A stretch of 8,139 bases of DNA. Origin: Rickettsia typhi (GTDB taxonomy: Bacteria; Pseudomonadota; Gammaproteobacteria; Burkholderiales; Burkholderiaceae_C). A program made the translations under genes and the position numbers. The notes below the pieces were generated by a model. It was given only the letters and a program-made list of their open reading frames with translations. It was not told the DNA's origin and ran no database searches. Shown here one piece after another: positions 1-7,066 of the stretch. The stretch is taken from NCBI GenBank assembly GCA_943325485.2, contig CALPPP020000046.1, positions 1 to 8,139 on the forward strand, written 5' to 3'. The number at the start of each line of letters is the position of its first letter. Position 1 is the first letter of the stretch.

Positions 1-1
1 A

Positions 2-466
2 GAGCGCAGCCAGTCTGAGGCCATTGGCCGCAATATTTTCGAGATGGCACAACTGCAAGTGCCCATCATCACCACCATCATCGGCGAGGGTGGATCAGGC
101 GGCGCATTGGCCATCAGCGTGGCCGACCAGCTTTTGATGTTGCAGTACTCGATTTACTCCGTCATCAGCCCCGAAGGTTGTGCCTCCATTTTGTGGAAGA
201 CCTCGGACCGCGCATCGGACGCTGCGGATGCCTTGGGCATCACAGCCCATCGCTTGAAAGCCCTGGGCCTGGTCGACAAGATCGTCAATGAACCCGTGGG
301 TGGTGCGCACCGCGATACCAAACAGATGGCGTCGCAACTCAAGCGTGGCCTCAACGATGCGTGGCGTCAAGTCAGCGACCTCAAGGTCAAAGAGCTGCTC
401 GACAAGCGTTACGAGCGCTTACAAAGCTATGGTCGATTCACGGACACCAAAGCTGACGCCCGATAA
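2..466 (+). CDS. accA: Acetyl-CoA carboxylase carboxyltransferase subunit alpha (3' part)
   Basis: AccA is the alpha half of the carboxyltransferase of acetyl-CoA carboxylase. With AccD it moves the carboxyl group from biotin on AccB to acetyl-CoA, giving malonyl-CoA for fatty acid synthesis in the cytoplasm. The frame is open from base 2 and ends in TAA at 464-466, so 154 C-terminal codons are visible; the ATG at 44 is an internal Met, not the start. Recognisable AccA blocks are [28 protein letters not shown] (the glycine-rich oxyanion/CoA region), [19 protein letters not shown] and the [14 protein letters not shown] tail. Family members are about 320 residues, so roughly half lies upstream of the window. 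The last 38 nt are also the first codons of tilS as called here. Identification is firm from conserved blocks; only the 5' end is missing. Confidence 0.97.
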   Translation, partial: ERSQSEAIGRNIFEMAQLQVPIITTIIGEGGSGGALAISVADQLLMLQYSIYSVISPEGCASILWKTSDRASDAADALGITAHRLKALGLVDKIVNEPVGGAHRDTKQMASQLKRGLNDAWRQVSDLKVKELLDKRYERLQSYGRFTDTKADAR

Positions 467-1403
467 CTTGGCGCCGCCCACGCTCGCAAAGTTCACCCCT
501 TCTTTGCCTTTTGCGGTTGCCCTCAGCGGTGGCGCAGACTCCTGCGCTTTGCTGTTGGCTTGCGCCAAGCAGTGGCCAGGGCAGGTGCGTGCTGTTCATG
601 TGCACCATGGTTTGCAGGCTGCTGCAGACGATTTCGCATCCCATTGCCAAACACTGTGTGACTTGTGGTCTGTGCCTTTGGTGGTGACCCATGTCAACGC
701 ACACCCCAACAGTGGCGAAAGCCCAGAGGACGCTGCCAGGCAAGCGCGTTACCAAGCCTATTCACAGGTGTTACAAACACATTGGGGCGGCACCATTCAA
801 GACATTGCCTTGGCGCAACACGCTGACGATCAAGTGGAGACCTTGTTGCTGGCCTTAACCCGTGGCGCTGGCTTGCCAGGTCTGTCGGCCATGCCAGCGT
901 TTGTCGAGCGTGGGGGCTTGCGCATTCACCGCCCTTGGCTGGATGTGCCTGCCCAGCAGTTGCGCGACTGGTTGGTGCATGAAGGTGTGTCTTGGGTAGA
1001 GGACCCTAGCAACCAAGATGAACGCTATACCCGCAACCGTATTCGTCACCAATTACTGCCTGTTCTTGAAGAAGCCTTCCCTTCATTTCGCCAGACCTTT
1101 GGTCGCAGTGCGCGACATGCGGCACAAGCCCAACGGGTTTTGGATGACATGGCCTTGATCGATTTGCAGCGTATTGGGGCGCCTCCTCAATTGGCGGCAT
1201 TACAGCAACTCAGTGTGGCGCGCCAAGCCAATGTGTTGCGGGCTTGGTTGCTACAGCGGCAAGTCGCTTGCAGCAGCGCACAGCTTGATCAACTGCTGCA
1301 CCAAATCGACGCTTGTCGTACGCGTGGGCACCAAATTGACATCAAAGTTGGCGTTGGCTTTGTGCGTCGAGTCGGCAGCAACATCGATTGGTACAATTTC
1401 TAG
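429..1403 (+). CDS. tilS: tRNA(Ile)-lysidine synthetase, short form
   Basis: TilS uses ATP and lysine to convert C34 of the CAU-anticodon tRNA-Ile to lysidine, so that the tRNA reads AUA and is charged with Ile; it is normally essential. The 324-residue product has the PP-loop SGGADS at 33-38, AVHVHHG at 55-61, the ATP-pyrophosphatase segment HADDQVET at 131-138 and the TilS signature DPSN at 192-195 followed by RYTRNRIR. After this N-terminal catalytic domain there is about one further small domain, but not the second C-terminal domain of the 432-residue E. coli enzyme; short TilS proteins such as that of Aquifex are known. The open frame extends upstream to 288 inside accA. I chose ATG 429, which leaves 32 residues before the PP-loop and overlaps accA by 38 nt. 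TTG 468 is an alternative that removes the overlap. Neither start has a clear Shine-Dalgarno sequence. Confidence 0.93.
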   Translation: MVDSRTPKLTPDNLAPPTLAKFTPSLPFAVALSGGADSCALLLACAKQWPGQVRAVHVHHGLQAAADDFASHCQTLCDLWSVPLVVTHVNAHPNSGESPEDAARQARYQAYSQVLQTHWGGTIQDIALAQHADDQVETLLLALTRGAGLPGLSAMPAFVERGGLRIHRPWLDVPAQQLRDWLVHEGVSWVEDPSNQDERYTRNRIRHQLLPVLEEAFPSFRQTFGRSARHAAQAQRVLDDMALIDLQRIGAPPQLAALQQLSVARQANVLRAWLLQRQVACSSAQLDQLLHQIDACRTRGHQIDIKVGVGFVRRVGSNIDWYNF

Positions 1404-1431
1404 CTTTTGCATAGACATACTCTCTACTACG

Positions 1432-2700
1432 ATGGCTTTGATCGTTCATAAATACGGCGGCACCTCCATGGGCTCGACCGAACGCATACGCAATGTGGCT
1501 AAGCGCGTGGCCAAATGGGCCAGAGCGGGGCACCAGATGGTGGTCGTTCCCTCTGCCATGAGCGGCGAGACCAACCGTTTGTTGGGTCTAGCCAAAGAGC
1601 TGTCGCCACAGTCAAGCAACGCCGAACACTTCAGAGAACTCGACGCACTGGCCGCCACCGGCGAGCAAGCATCGTCTGCTTTGTTGGCCATTGCTTTGCA
1701 GGCAGAAGGGATGTCCTCGGTCAGCTATGCAGGTTGGCAAGTGCCTATTCGCACCGACAGTGCTTTCACCAAAGCGCGTATCGAATCGATTGACGATGCG
1801 CGTGTGCGTGCCGATTTGGCTGCTGGCAAAGTGGTCATCATCACCGGTTTCCAAGGTGTCGACAGTGAAGGCCACATCACCACTTTAGGTCGCGGCGGCT
1901 CCGACACCTCGGCAGTGGCAGTTGCTGCTGCCATGAAGGCTGCGGAGTGTTTGATTTACACCGATGTGGATGGTGTGTACACCACCGACCCCCGCGTCGT
2001 CCCCGAAGCCAGACGTTTGCACACCGTCAGTTTTGAAGAGATGCTGGAGATGGCGTCACTGGGTAGCAAGGTATTGCAAATCCGTTCGGTGGAGTTTGCG
2101 GGCAAATACAAAGTACCGCTTCGTGTACTTTCAAGCTTTACGCCATGGGACATTGATATTCACGAGGAAGCCAAGTCTGGCACTTTGATTACTTTTGAGG
2201 AAGACGAACAAATGGAACAAGCCATCGTATCGGGCATCGCCTTCACCCGTGATGAAGCCAAAATTTCCATCATCGGCGTGCCCGACAAACCCGGCATTGC
2301 TTACAAGATTTTGGGCGCTGTGGCTCAGGCCAATATTGAAGTTGACATGATCATTCAAAACATCAGCAAAGGTGGTTTGACTGACTTCAGCTTCACCGTC
2401 AACCGAAACGACCACGCCCGCGCCATGGAGTTGCTCAAAACCAAAGTCATGGCTGACTTAGGTTCGCCAGAAGTCATTGGCGACACCAAGATTTGCAAGG
2501 TATCTATCGTGGGCATTGGCATGCGCAGCCATGTGGGTGTGGCCAGCCGCATGTTTGAATCTTTGAGCGCTGAGGGCATCAATATTCAGATGATTTCCAC
2601 TAGCGAAATCAAAACTTCCGTGGTAATTGACGAGAAATACCTGGAGTTGGCTGTGCGTGCCCTGCACAAAGCCTTTGACTTAGAGAAGAATCAGGCATAA
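1432..2700 (+). CDS. lysC: Aspartate kinase (aspartokinase)
   Basis: Aspartokinase phosphorylates L-aspartate with ATP, the first step towards lysine, diaminopimelate, threonine and methionine. The 422-residue protein starts VHKYGGTSMGS (catalytic Lys7), followed by GRGGSDTSA at 153-161 and YTDVDGVYTTDPR at 176-188, which form the amino acid kinase fold. Two ACT regulatory domains follow: one from about 268 with QN at 309-310 in the effector-binding region, one from about 354 (KVSIVGIGMRSHVG). This is the single-function 420-residue class, usually feedback-inhibited by lysine and/or threonine. The frame is open far upstream into tilS, but ATG 1432 gives the standard N terminus; there is no obvious Shine-Dalgarno before it. 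The gene lies 28 nt after tilS and 10 nt before tRNA-Ser. An internal in-frame ATG at 2212 may yield a separate regulatory subunit. Confidence 0.97.
   Translation: MALIVHKYGGTSMGSTERIRNVAKRVAKWARAGHQMVVVPSAMSGETNRLLGLAKELSPQSSNAEHFRELDALAATGEQASSALLAIALQAEGMSSVSYAGWQVPIRTDSAFTKARIESIDDARVRADLAAGKVVIITGFQGVDSEGHITTLGRGGSDTSAVAVAAAMKAAECLIYTDVDGVYTTDPRVVPEARRLHTVSFEEMLEMASLGSKVLQIRSVEFAGKYKVPLRVLSSFTPWDIDIHEEAKSGTLITFEEDEQMEQAIVSGIAFTRDEAKISIIGVPDKPGIAYKILGAVAQANIEVDMIIQNISKGGLTDFSFTVNRNDHARAMELLKTKVMADLGSPEVIGDTKICKVSIVGIGMRSHVGVASRMFESLSAEGINIQMISTSEIKTSVVIDEKYLELAVRALHKAFDLEKNQA
2197..2214 (+). promoter_or_regulatory. Candidate internal translation start for an aspartokinase beta subunit
   Basis: GAGGAAG at 2197-2203 lies 8 nt before an in-frame ATG at 2212 (Met261 of LysC). 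Initiation here would give a 162-residue protein made of the two ACT domains. In Bacillus, Corynebacterium and Thermus aspartokinases, a beta subunit of about this size is made from an internal start in the same gene and pairs with the full-length alpha chain. The purine-rich stretch also simply encodes Glu-Glu, so it may be coincidental. Confidence 0.35.
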
Positions 2701-2701
2701 T
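2675..2701 (+). promoter_or_regulatory. Candidate promoter for tRNA-Ser inside the lysC 3' end
   Basis: TTGACT at 2675-2680 (5 of 6 to the sigma-70 -35 box) is followed after 15 nt by CATAAT at 2696-2701 (5 of 6 to the -10 box). The second box contains the lysC stop codon TAA. Transcription would begin within a few bases of the tRNA 5' end at 2711. The 15-nt spacer is shorter than the preferred 16-18, and the tRNA could equally be cut from a lysC transcript, so this is tentative. Confidence 0.3.
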
Positions 2702-2710
2702 AAATCAGCT

Positions 2711-2803
2711 GGAAACGTGACCGAGTGGCCGAAGGTGCTCCCCTGCTAAGGGAGTATGGGGTGTTGAGCCTCATCAAGGGTTCGAATCCCTTCGTTTCCG
2801 CCA
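2711..2803 (+). tRNA. tRNA-Ser(GCU)
   Basis: The sequence folds as a class II tRNA that reads AGC and AGU codons. The 7-bp acceptor stem pairs GGAAACG (2711-2717) with CGTTTCC (2793-2799) perfectly, followed by discriminator G2800 and an encoded CCA at 2801-2803. The anticodon stem CTCCC/GGGAG (2738-2742, 2750-2754) encloses a loop CTGCTAA with anticodon GCT at 2745-2747. The long variable arm that marks tRNA-Ser follows, pairing around ATGGGG and CCTCAT. The T arm is AAGGG-TTCGAAT-CCCTT at 2776-2792. It starts 10 nt after the lysC stop. The 55 nt up to bciA (2804-2858) show no hairpin followed by a T-run, so where its transcript ends is unclear. Confidence 0.97.
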
Positions 2804-2858
2804 GCTACCCACCTATCCTCCTTTACCTCTGAAGTTCGCGATTTAAACTCACGCACTT

Positions 2859-3842
2859 ATGCGCGTACTTTTATTCGGAGCCACCGGCACCATTGGTCAA
2901 GCCACTTGCAAAGCCTTGCTAGAGCGTGGCCACGAGGTAGTTTGCTTTGTGCGCCACAAAGCTGGTGTGAATGGCCCGTCATCACAAAGCCAAACCCGCG
3001 AGTTGCTTGCCGGCGCGGTGGTTCGCTTTGGCGATGTGCAGTCCATTGAATCTGTCACGAACGAGGGCTTGCAAGGCGAGCGCTTTGATGCCTTTGTTTC
3101 TTGCATGGCTTCACGCACCGGTGTGCCCAAAGATGCTTGGGCAATTGACTACCAAGCCCATTCACAGTTACTCCAAATTGCCAAACAAGCAGGCGTTGTC
3201 CAGTTTGTTTTGCTTTCCGCCATTTGTGTGCAAAAACCTTTGCTGGCCTTTCAACAGGCTAAGCTGGCTTTTGAAAAAGAGTTGAGCGAATCTGGTTTGG
3301 TGTATTCCATTGTTCGCCCCACTGCTTTTTTCAAGTCTTTGTCTGGGCAAATCAAAAGGCTGCAACAGAACAAGCCGTTCTTGTTGTTTGCAGACGGTCA
3401 GCTAAGCGCTTGCAAACCCATCAGTGACCACGATCTGGGCATGTTCATTGCTGAATGTCTCAGTGACACCACTAAGCACAACCGAATCCTTCCCATCGGT
3501 GGACCTGGTGAGGCCATCACCCCTTTGCAGCAGGGTGAGTATTTGTTCAAAGCCATGGGCAAGCCGCCCAACTACAAACACGTTCCTGTCGCGTTGTTGG
3601 ATGTCATCATTCAAGTGTTGAGCATTCTTGGGTGGTTTGTCCCAAGCTTGGCGGCCAAAGCCGAACTCGCTCGCATTGGCCGTTACTACGCGACCGAATC
3701 CATGTTGGTGTGGGATGCGCAAACGATGCGCTATGACGCGCAAGCCACGCCATCGTTTGGCACACAAACCTTGTTTGCGCATTACGACCAATTGCTTGCG
3801 GGTCAAGCAAATGTGCAATTGGGTGAGCACTCGGTGTTTTGA
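2859..3842 (+). CDS. bciA: Divinyl (bacterio)chlorophyllide a 8-vinyl-reductase, BciA type
   Basis: BciA is an NADPH-dependent, extended-SDR-like enzyme that reduces the C8 vinyl group of 3,8-divinyl (proto)chlorophyllide to ethyl during (bacterio)chlorophyll synthesis. The 327-residue product opens with a Rossmann glycine motif GATGTIG (7-13). It then shares long blocks that I recognise from plant DVR and bacterial BciA: VSCMASR, LSAICVQKPLL (119-129), YSIVRPTAFFKSL (149-161), ACKPISDHDL (184-193), LPIGGPGEAITPLQQGE (211-227) and IGRYYATESML. This agreement runs through the whole chain, so a generic NAD-binding protein is unlikely. No other bch, puf or crt gene is visible. The ATG at 2859 sits directly before the Rossmann strand; no clear Shine-Dalgarno precedes it. 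The stop overlaps the next start by one base. The family is known; the role in a phototroph here is inferred. Confidence 0.9.
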   Translation: MRVLLFGATGTIGQATCKALLERGHEVVCFVRHKAGVNGPSSQSQTRELLAGAVVRFGDVQSIESVTNEGLQGERFDAFVSCMASRTGVPKDAWAIDYQAHSQLLQIAKQAGVVQFVLLSAICVQKPLLAFQQAKLAFEKELSESGLVYSIVRPTAFFKSLSGQIKRLQQNKPFLLFADGQLSACKPISDHDLGMFIAECLSDTTKHNRILPIGGPGEAITPLQQGEYLFKAMGKPPNYKHVPVALLDVIIQVLSILGWFVPSLAAKAELARIGRYYATESMLVWDAQTMRYDAQATPSFGTQTLFAHYDQLLAGQANVQLGEHSVF

Positions 3843-4726
3843 TGACTGAATTTGACACATCACTTTTAAGCGCTTGGGTTGGCAAAAAAGAAACCCGCCA
3901 AGACACCATCACAGTCGCACCTGTTCGGTCTATGTCTGCGCTGCTTGACCGAGACAACGCTTTGCAGCAAGGTGACCGCTTGCCACCTTTGTGGCATTGG
4001 TTGTATTTTTTACCTTCTACCAAGCAGTCTCAACTGGGGGCGGACGGACACCCTAAGCGGGGCGGGTTTTTGCCTCCTGTGCCCCTGCCTAGGCGCATGT
4101 GGGCGGGTGGCAGCCTAGACTTTTTAGCCCCAATCCATATGGGCGAAACGCTCACGCGAACCTCGTCGATTCAATCTGTCACCCCTAAAAAAGGGCGCGG
4201 TGGTGACCTGGTGTTTGTTTGTGTAGAACATCAGTACCACGGCGCACAAGGCTTGTGTTTGCGCGAAACCCACGACATTGTTTACCGAGACCATGCTGCA
4301 CCAACTGACAAACCTTTGCCGCCGGTTGCGGCGCACACCATGGTTGAAACCGGTCATAGCGCTGGCGAAGTGTGGAGCCGCGATGTCGTGCCAGACGATG
4401 TTTTGTTATTTCGCTATTCGGCATTGACCTTCAATGCACACCGCATTCATTACGACCGCAAATACGCCAGCGAGGTCGAGGGCTATCCAGGTTTGGTGGT
4501 CCACGGGCCGTTGATCGCTACCTTGTTGATGGATCTGCTGGGCCAGCATACCGACAGAACCGTCAAACGCTTTTCGTTCAAAGCTGTTCGTCCTATTTTT
4601 GAATGTGCAGACCAGCGGCGTATGCGGGTGAATGCCCAAATGCATTCAGATGGCATTCGCTGTCGCTTATGGGCACAGGACCACCAAGATTGGCTGACAA
4701 TGCAGGCCGATGCTGAATTGAACTGA
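3842..4726 (+). CDS. MaoC/FAS1-type hotdog acyl-CoA hydratase (mesaconyl/itaconyl-CoA hydratase-like)
   Basis: This 294-residue protein resembles the double-hotdog hydratases related to fungal Htd2 and to mesaconyl-C4-CoA (3-methylfumaryl-CoA) hydratase, which add or remove water at an enoyl-/3-hydroxyacyl-CoA. The N-terminal half carries LWHWLYFLP and HPKRGGFLPPVPLPRRMWAGG at 70-90, typical of this group. The C-terminal hotdog has RYSALTFNAHRIHYD at 191-205, with the likely catalytic His200/His203, and YPGLVVHGPLIATLL from 215. The ATG at 3842 uses the last base of the bciA TGA; a TTG one codon earlier is possible but less likely. An acyl-CoA dehydrogenase begins 5 nt after its stop, so the two may act on consecutive intermediates of one acyl-CoA route. 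The fold and reaction class are well supported; the substrate (branched dicarboxylyl-CoA or a fatty enoyl-CoA) cannot be read from the sequence. Confidence 0.82.
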   Translation: MTEFDTSLLSAWVGKKETRQDTITVAPVRSMSALLDRDNALQQGDRLPPLWHWLYFLPSTKQSQLGADGHPKRGGFLPPVPLPRRMWAGGSLDFLAPIHMGETLTRTSSIQSVTPKKGRGGDLVFVCVEHQYHGAQGLCLRETHDIVYRDHAAPTDKPLPPVAAHTMVETGHSAGEVWSRDVVPDDVLLFRYSALTFNAHRIHYDRKYASEVEGYPGLVVHGPLIATLLMDLLGQHTDRTVKRFSFKAVRPIFECADQRRMRVNAQMHSDGIRCRLWAQDHQDWLTMQADAELN

Positions 4727-4731
4727 CACAG

Positions 4732-5901
4732 ATGACCACTGAATTACCACCAGTTGACGAACACCAAGAATTGCGCGACGCCATCAGAGCCTTGTGCGCT
4801 GGTTTTGATGCAACTTACTGGCAAAACATCGATGAGCAACGCGCCTACCCACAAGCCTTTGTCGAGGCGTTGACGAGTGCGGGCTGGTTGGCCGCTTTGA
4901 TTCCTGCCGAGTACGGCGGCTCTGGCTTGGGTTTGGCGCAAGCCTCTGTCATCATGGAAGAAATCAATGTCAGCGGAGGTAACGCGGGTTCATGCCATGG
5001 TCAGATGTACAACATGGGTACTTTGTTGCGCCATGGCTCTGCGCAGCAAAAGGCCCATTACCTTCCCAAAATAGCGACCGGTGAATGGCGACTGCAGTCC
5101 ATGGCAGTGACCGAACCCACCACCGGCACCGACACCACCCAACTCAAAACCACGGCAGTCAAGCGCGGCGACCGCTATGTGGTCAATGGTCAAAAAGTGT
5201 GGATTTCTCGCCTTCAACATTCGGACCTGATGATTTTGTTGGCACGCACGACAGCACTGGACCAAGTCAAGCGCAAAAGCGAAGGCATGTCGATTTTCAT
5301 TGTGGATGTGAACATGGCCTTAAAGCATGGCATGACCATCAAGCCCATTCGCAATATGGTCAACCACGAAACCAATGAAGTCTTTTTTGATCAACTGGAA
5401 ATTCCTGCAGACAACTTGATTGGCGAAGAAGGCAAAGGCTTTTCCTACATTCTGGACGGCTTGAATGCCGAGCGCATTTTGATTGCGGCCGAATGCATTG
5501 GTGACGCTTATTGGTTCATCGACCGCGCCCGTCGCTATGCCAAAGACAGGGTGGTGTTTGGCCGACCCATTGGTCAAAACCAAGGTGTTCAATTCCCTAT
5601 TGCTGACGCTTACATGGAAACCGAAGCAGCCAATCTGATGCGTTGGAAGGCTTGCGAGCTTTTTGACGCAACTCAGCCCTGCGGTAAAGAAGCCAATATG
5701 GCGAAATACTTGGCCGCCAAAGCCTCATGGGAGGCCGCCAATGTGTGTTTGCAAACCCATGGCGGGTTTGGTTTTGCCAGTGAATACGATGTCGAGCGAA
5801 AGTTTCGCGAAACCCGTTTGTACCAGGTGGCGCCCATCTCTACCAATTTGATTTATGCCTACATGGCCGAACATGTACTTGGTTTGCCGAGGTCTTTTTA
5901 A
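4732..5901 (+). CDS. Acyl-CoA dehydrogenase family protein
   Basis: Acyl-CoA dehydrogenases are FAD enzymes that introduce a trans-2,3 double bond into an acyl-CoA and pass electrons to ETF. The 389-residue protein has the usual N-terminal helical part (IPAEYGGSGLGL), the FAD-contacting strand MAVTEPTTGTD at 124-134, WIS at 157-159, RVVFGRPIGQNQGVQFPIAD from 273, and QTHGGFGFASEYDVER near the C terminus. The catalytic glutamate of medium-chain enzymes (in YEGT) is replaced: here the site reads LYQVAPIS, with Pro368 at the expected position. Instead, GLNAERILIA places Glu247 where isovaleryl-CoA and long-chain dehydrogenases carry their base. It follows the hydratase gene by 5 nt, so the two are probably co-translated. 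The stop is one base from that of the opposing acyltransferase. Family assignment is secure; substrate is unknown, with a branched or dicarboxylyl acyl-CoA plausible. Confidence 0.93.
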   Translation: MTTELPPVDEHQELRDAIRALCAGFDATYWQNIDEQRAYPQAFVEALTSAGWLAALIPAEYGGSGLGLAQASVIMEEINVSGGNAGSCHGQMYNMGTLLRHGSAQQKAHYLPKIATGEWRLQSMAVTEPTTGTDTTQLKTTAVKRGDRYVVNGQKVWISRLQHSDLMILLARTTALDQVKRKSEGMSIFIVDVNMALKHGMTIKPIRNMVNHETNEVFFDQLEIPADNLIGEEGKGFSYILDGLNAERILIAAECIGDAYWFIDRARRYAKDRVVFGRPIGQNQGVQFPIADAYMETEAANLMRWKACELFDATQPCGKEANMAKYLAAKASWEAANVCLQTHGGFGFASEYDVERKFRETRLYQVAPISTNLIYAYMAEHVLGLPRSF

Positions 5902-5902
5902 T

Positions 5903-7060
5903 TCAACTGTATTTCTTGCCGTTCAGAAAGACGCCAATAAAACTGCGTCTGACAAAGACTTGGTAAGTGGCCACACAAACCACGGTGGTGACCAGCACAT
6001 TTGACAAGATTTTCAGTCCTGCGGTGGCTGTCCACTCGTAATACGCCGCGCCTATGAAAATGGTGATGGGGTAATGCACCAAATACACCCAATACGAACT
6101 TTGCGCGAGGTAACCCAACACGGGGGAGCTGTGGTTGACATAGCGTAAAAAATAGCCTACCCATGTCAGGCACATCAGCCATGAACTCAGGCTGTACAGC
6201 GCTGCCAGCCAAACTGTTGCATGGGCATTGCGATCAGGGGTTTGATTGTGGATGCCACCTAATCCTAGGAAAAGACTGAACACCAGCAGGCTGGCAAGCA
6301 AGTTGGGCTTGCAACGCCGTACCAGCGTGTCAAAGGCTTCATGGCGATGAATAAACAGACCTATCCCCCACAGGTAAAACATGCTGTAGTGAAACCATTG
6401 GGCCAAGGGCGGCGTGAACGAGGTATTGGTTTCCAATACACCCATGGGCGCATCGGCTTGGGTCAGGGCGAGCGCAATGGCAAGCAGCACAGGGGCCAAG
6501 GGATGCAAGACCATCCACCTGACCATTTGTGCCTCTCTCACCTTTTGAAGGTTGTTGAGACGCTGAGCTAGCTTAGCGATGCAGGCAGTAAAAACATAGA
6601 ACCACATCAGCATCCATAAAAACCACATATGGATTGCATCGACAGATGCGGTGGGACCGCTGTTGGGTAGCAACTTCAGGTCCATGCCCCATTGGCCGTC
6701 ATAGGCTTTGTGCAAATGCAGCAAGATACTGGCGATGGTCAAAGGAAACAGCACTAACCAAAACACCCCAAAGGGAAGTGCAATGCGATGGACTCTGTTG
6801 CGCAACATGCCCGCCAAGCCTTGCTTATTCAACAGCATGGCAGCAAAAAATCCGGCCAAGATAAAAAACACAGGCATGCGAAAGCAATGGATAAAGCCCA
6901 CCAGCAGATCGGCGGCAATGGTGGTTTGGGGGTCTATCCAAAAAAGGGGATTTTGGGTGTAACTGATGTGCAGCAGGCTGACATGGAACAGGATGCCCAG
7001 CCACATCATCACACCGCGCAGGTTGTCCAGAGCGTGAAGGCGTGGGTTGTTGGGATTCAT
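5903..7060 (-). CDS. Acyltransferase-3 family integral membrane protein (OpgC-like)
   Basis: Acyltransferase-3 proteins transfer acetyl, succinyl or similar groups from the cytoplasmic side to sugars or glycans of the envelope; OpgC, which succinylates periplasmic glucans, is one member. The 385-residue product has about ten hydrophobic segments, roughly at 17-35, 48-75, 92-112, 143-165, 190-206, 221-238, 254-270, 283-303, 315-338 and 348-370. The first carries the family's R-x10-H signature, Arg15 to His26, in LRGVMMWLGILFHVS. RMPVFFILAGFF and YWVYLVHYP are further family hallmarks. The start at 7060 follows a 56-codon minus-strand frame by 6 nt, which suggests one transcript. No terminator is evident in the single base separating it from the convergent dehydrogenase gene. 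The acceptor (osmoregulated glucan, O-antigen, exopolysaccharide or other) cannot be decided because no glycan genes are nearby. Confidence 0.88.
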   Translation of the reverse strand: MNPNNPRLHALDNLRGVMMWLGILFHVSLLHISYTQNPLFWIDPQTTIAADLLVGFIHCFRMPVFFILAGFFAAMLLNKQGLAGMLRNRVHRIALPFGVFWLVLFPLTIASILLHLHKAYDGQWGMDLKLLPNSGPTASVDAIHMWFLWMLMWFYVFTACIAKLAQRLNNLQKVREAQMVRWMVLHPLAPVLLAIALALTQADAPMGVLETNTSFTPPLAQWFHYSMFYLWGIGLFIHRHEAFDTLVRRCKPNLLASLLVFSLFLGLGGIHNQTPDRNAHATVWLAALYSLSSWLMCLTWVGYFLRYVNHSSPVLGYLAQSSYWVYLVHYPITIFIGAAYYEWTATAGLKILSNVLVTTVVCVATYQVFVRRSFIGVFLNGKKYS

Positions 7061-7066
7061 GGCAGC

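Noticed and set aside
288..428. Upstream extension of the tilS frame
   Set aside because: It lies within accA, adds residues with no TilS similarity, and would put about 80 residues before the PP-loop, where the family usually has far fewer.
1392..1397. TACAAT as a -10 box for lysC
   Set aside because: It matches 5 of 6 bases, but no -35-like hexamer lies at 16-18 nt, and the gene is 28 nt from tilS, so co-transcription is simpler.
1174..1431. Upstream extension of the lysC frame
   Set aside because: It overlaps the conserved tilS C-terminal region, and the standard aspartokinase N terminus begins exactly at ATG 1432.
2804..2858. PpsR/CrtJ operator (TGT-N12-ACA) expected before a photosynthesis gene
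   Set aside because: The interval contains neither TGT nor ACA, so no such site is present.
3607..4023. Minus-strand frame of 138 codons across the bciA/hydratase junction
   Set aside because: It lies antisense to two conserved genes and shows no family motif.
5893..5930. GTCTTT...AAAGAC stem as a shared terminator between the convergent genes
   Set aside because: It has only six mostly A/T pairs and a loop of nearly 30 nt, which is too weak to call.
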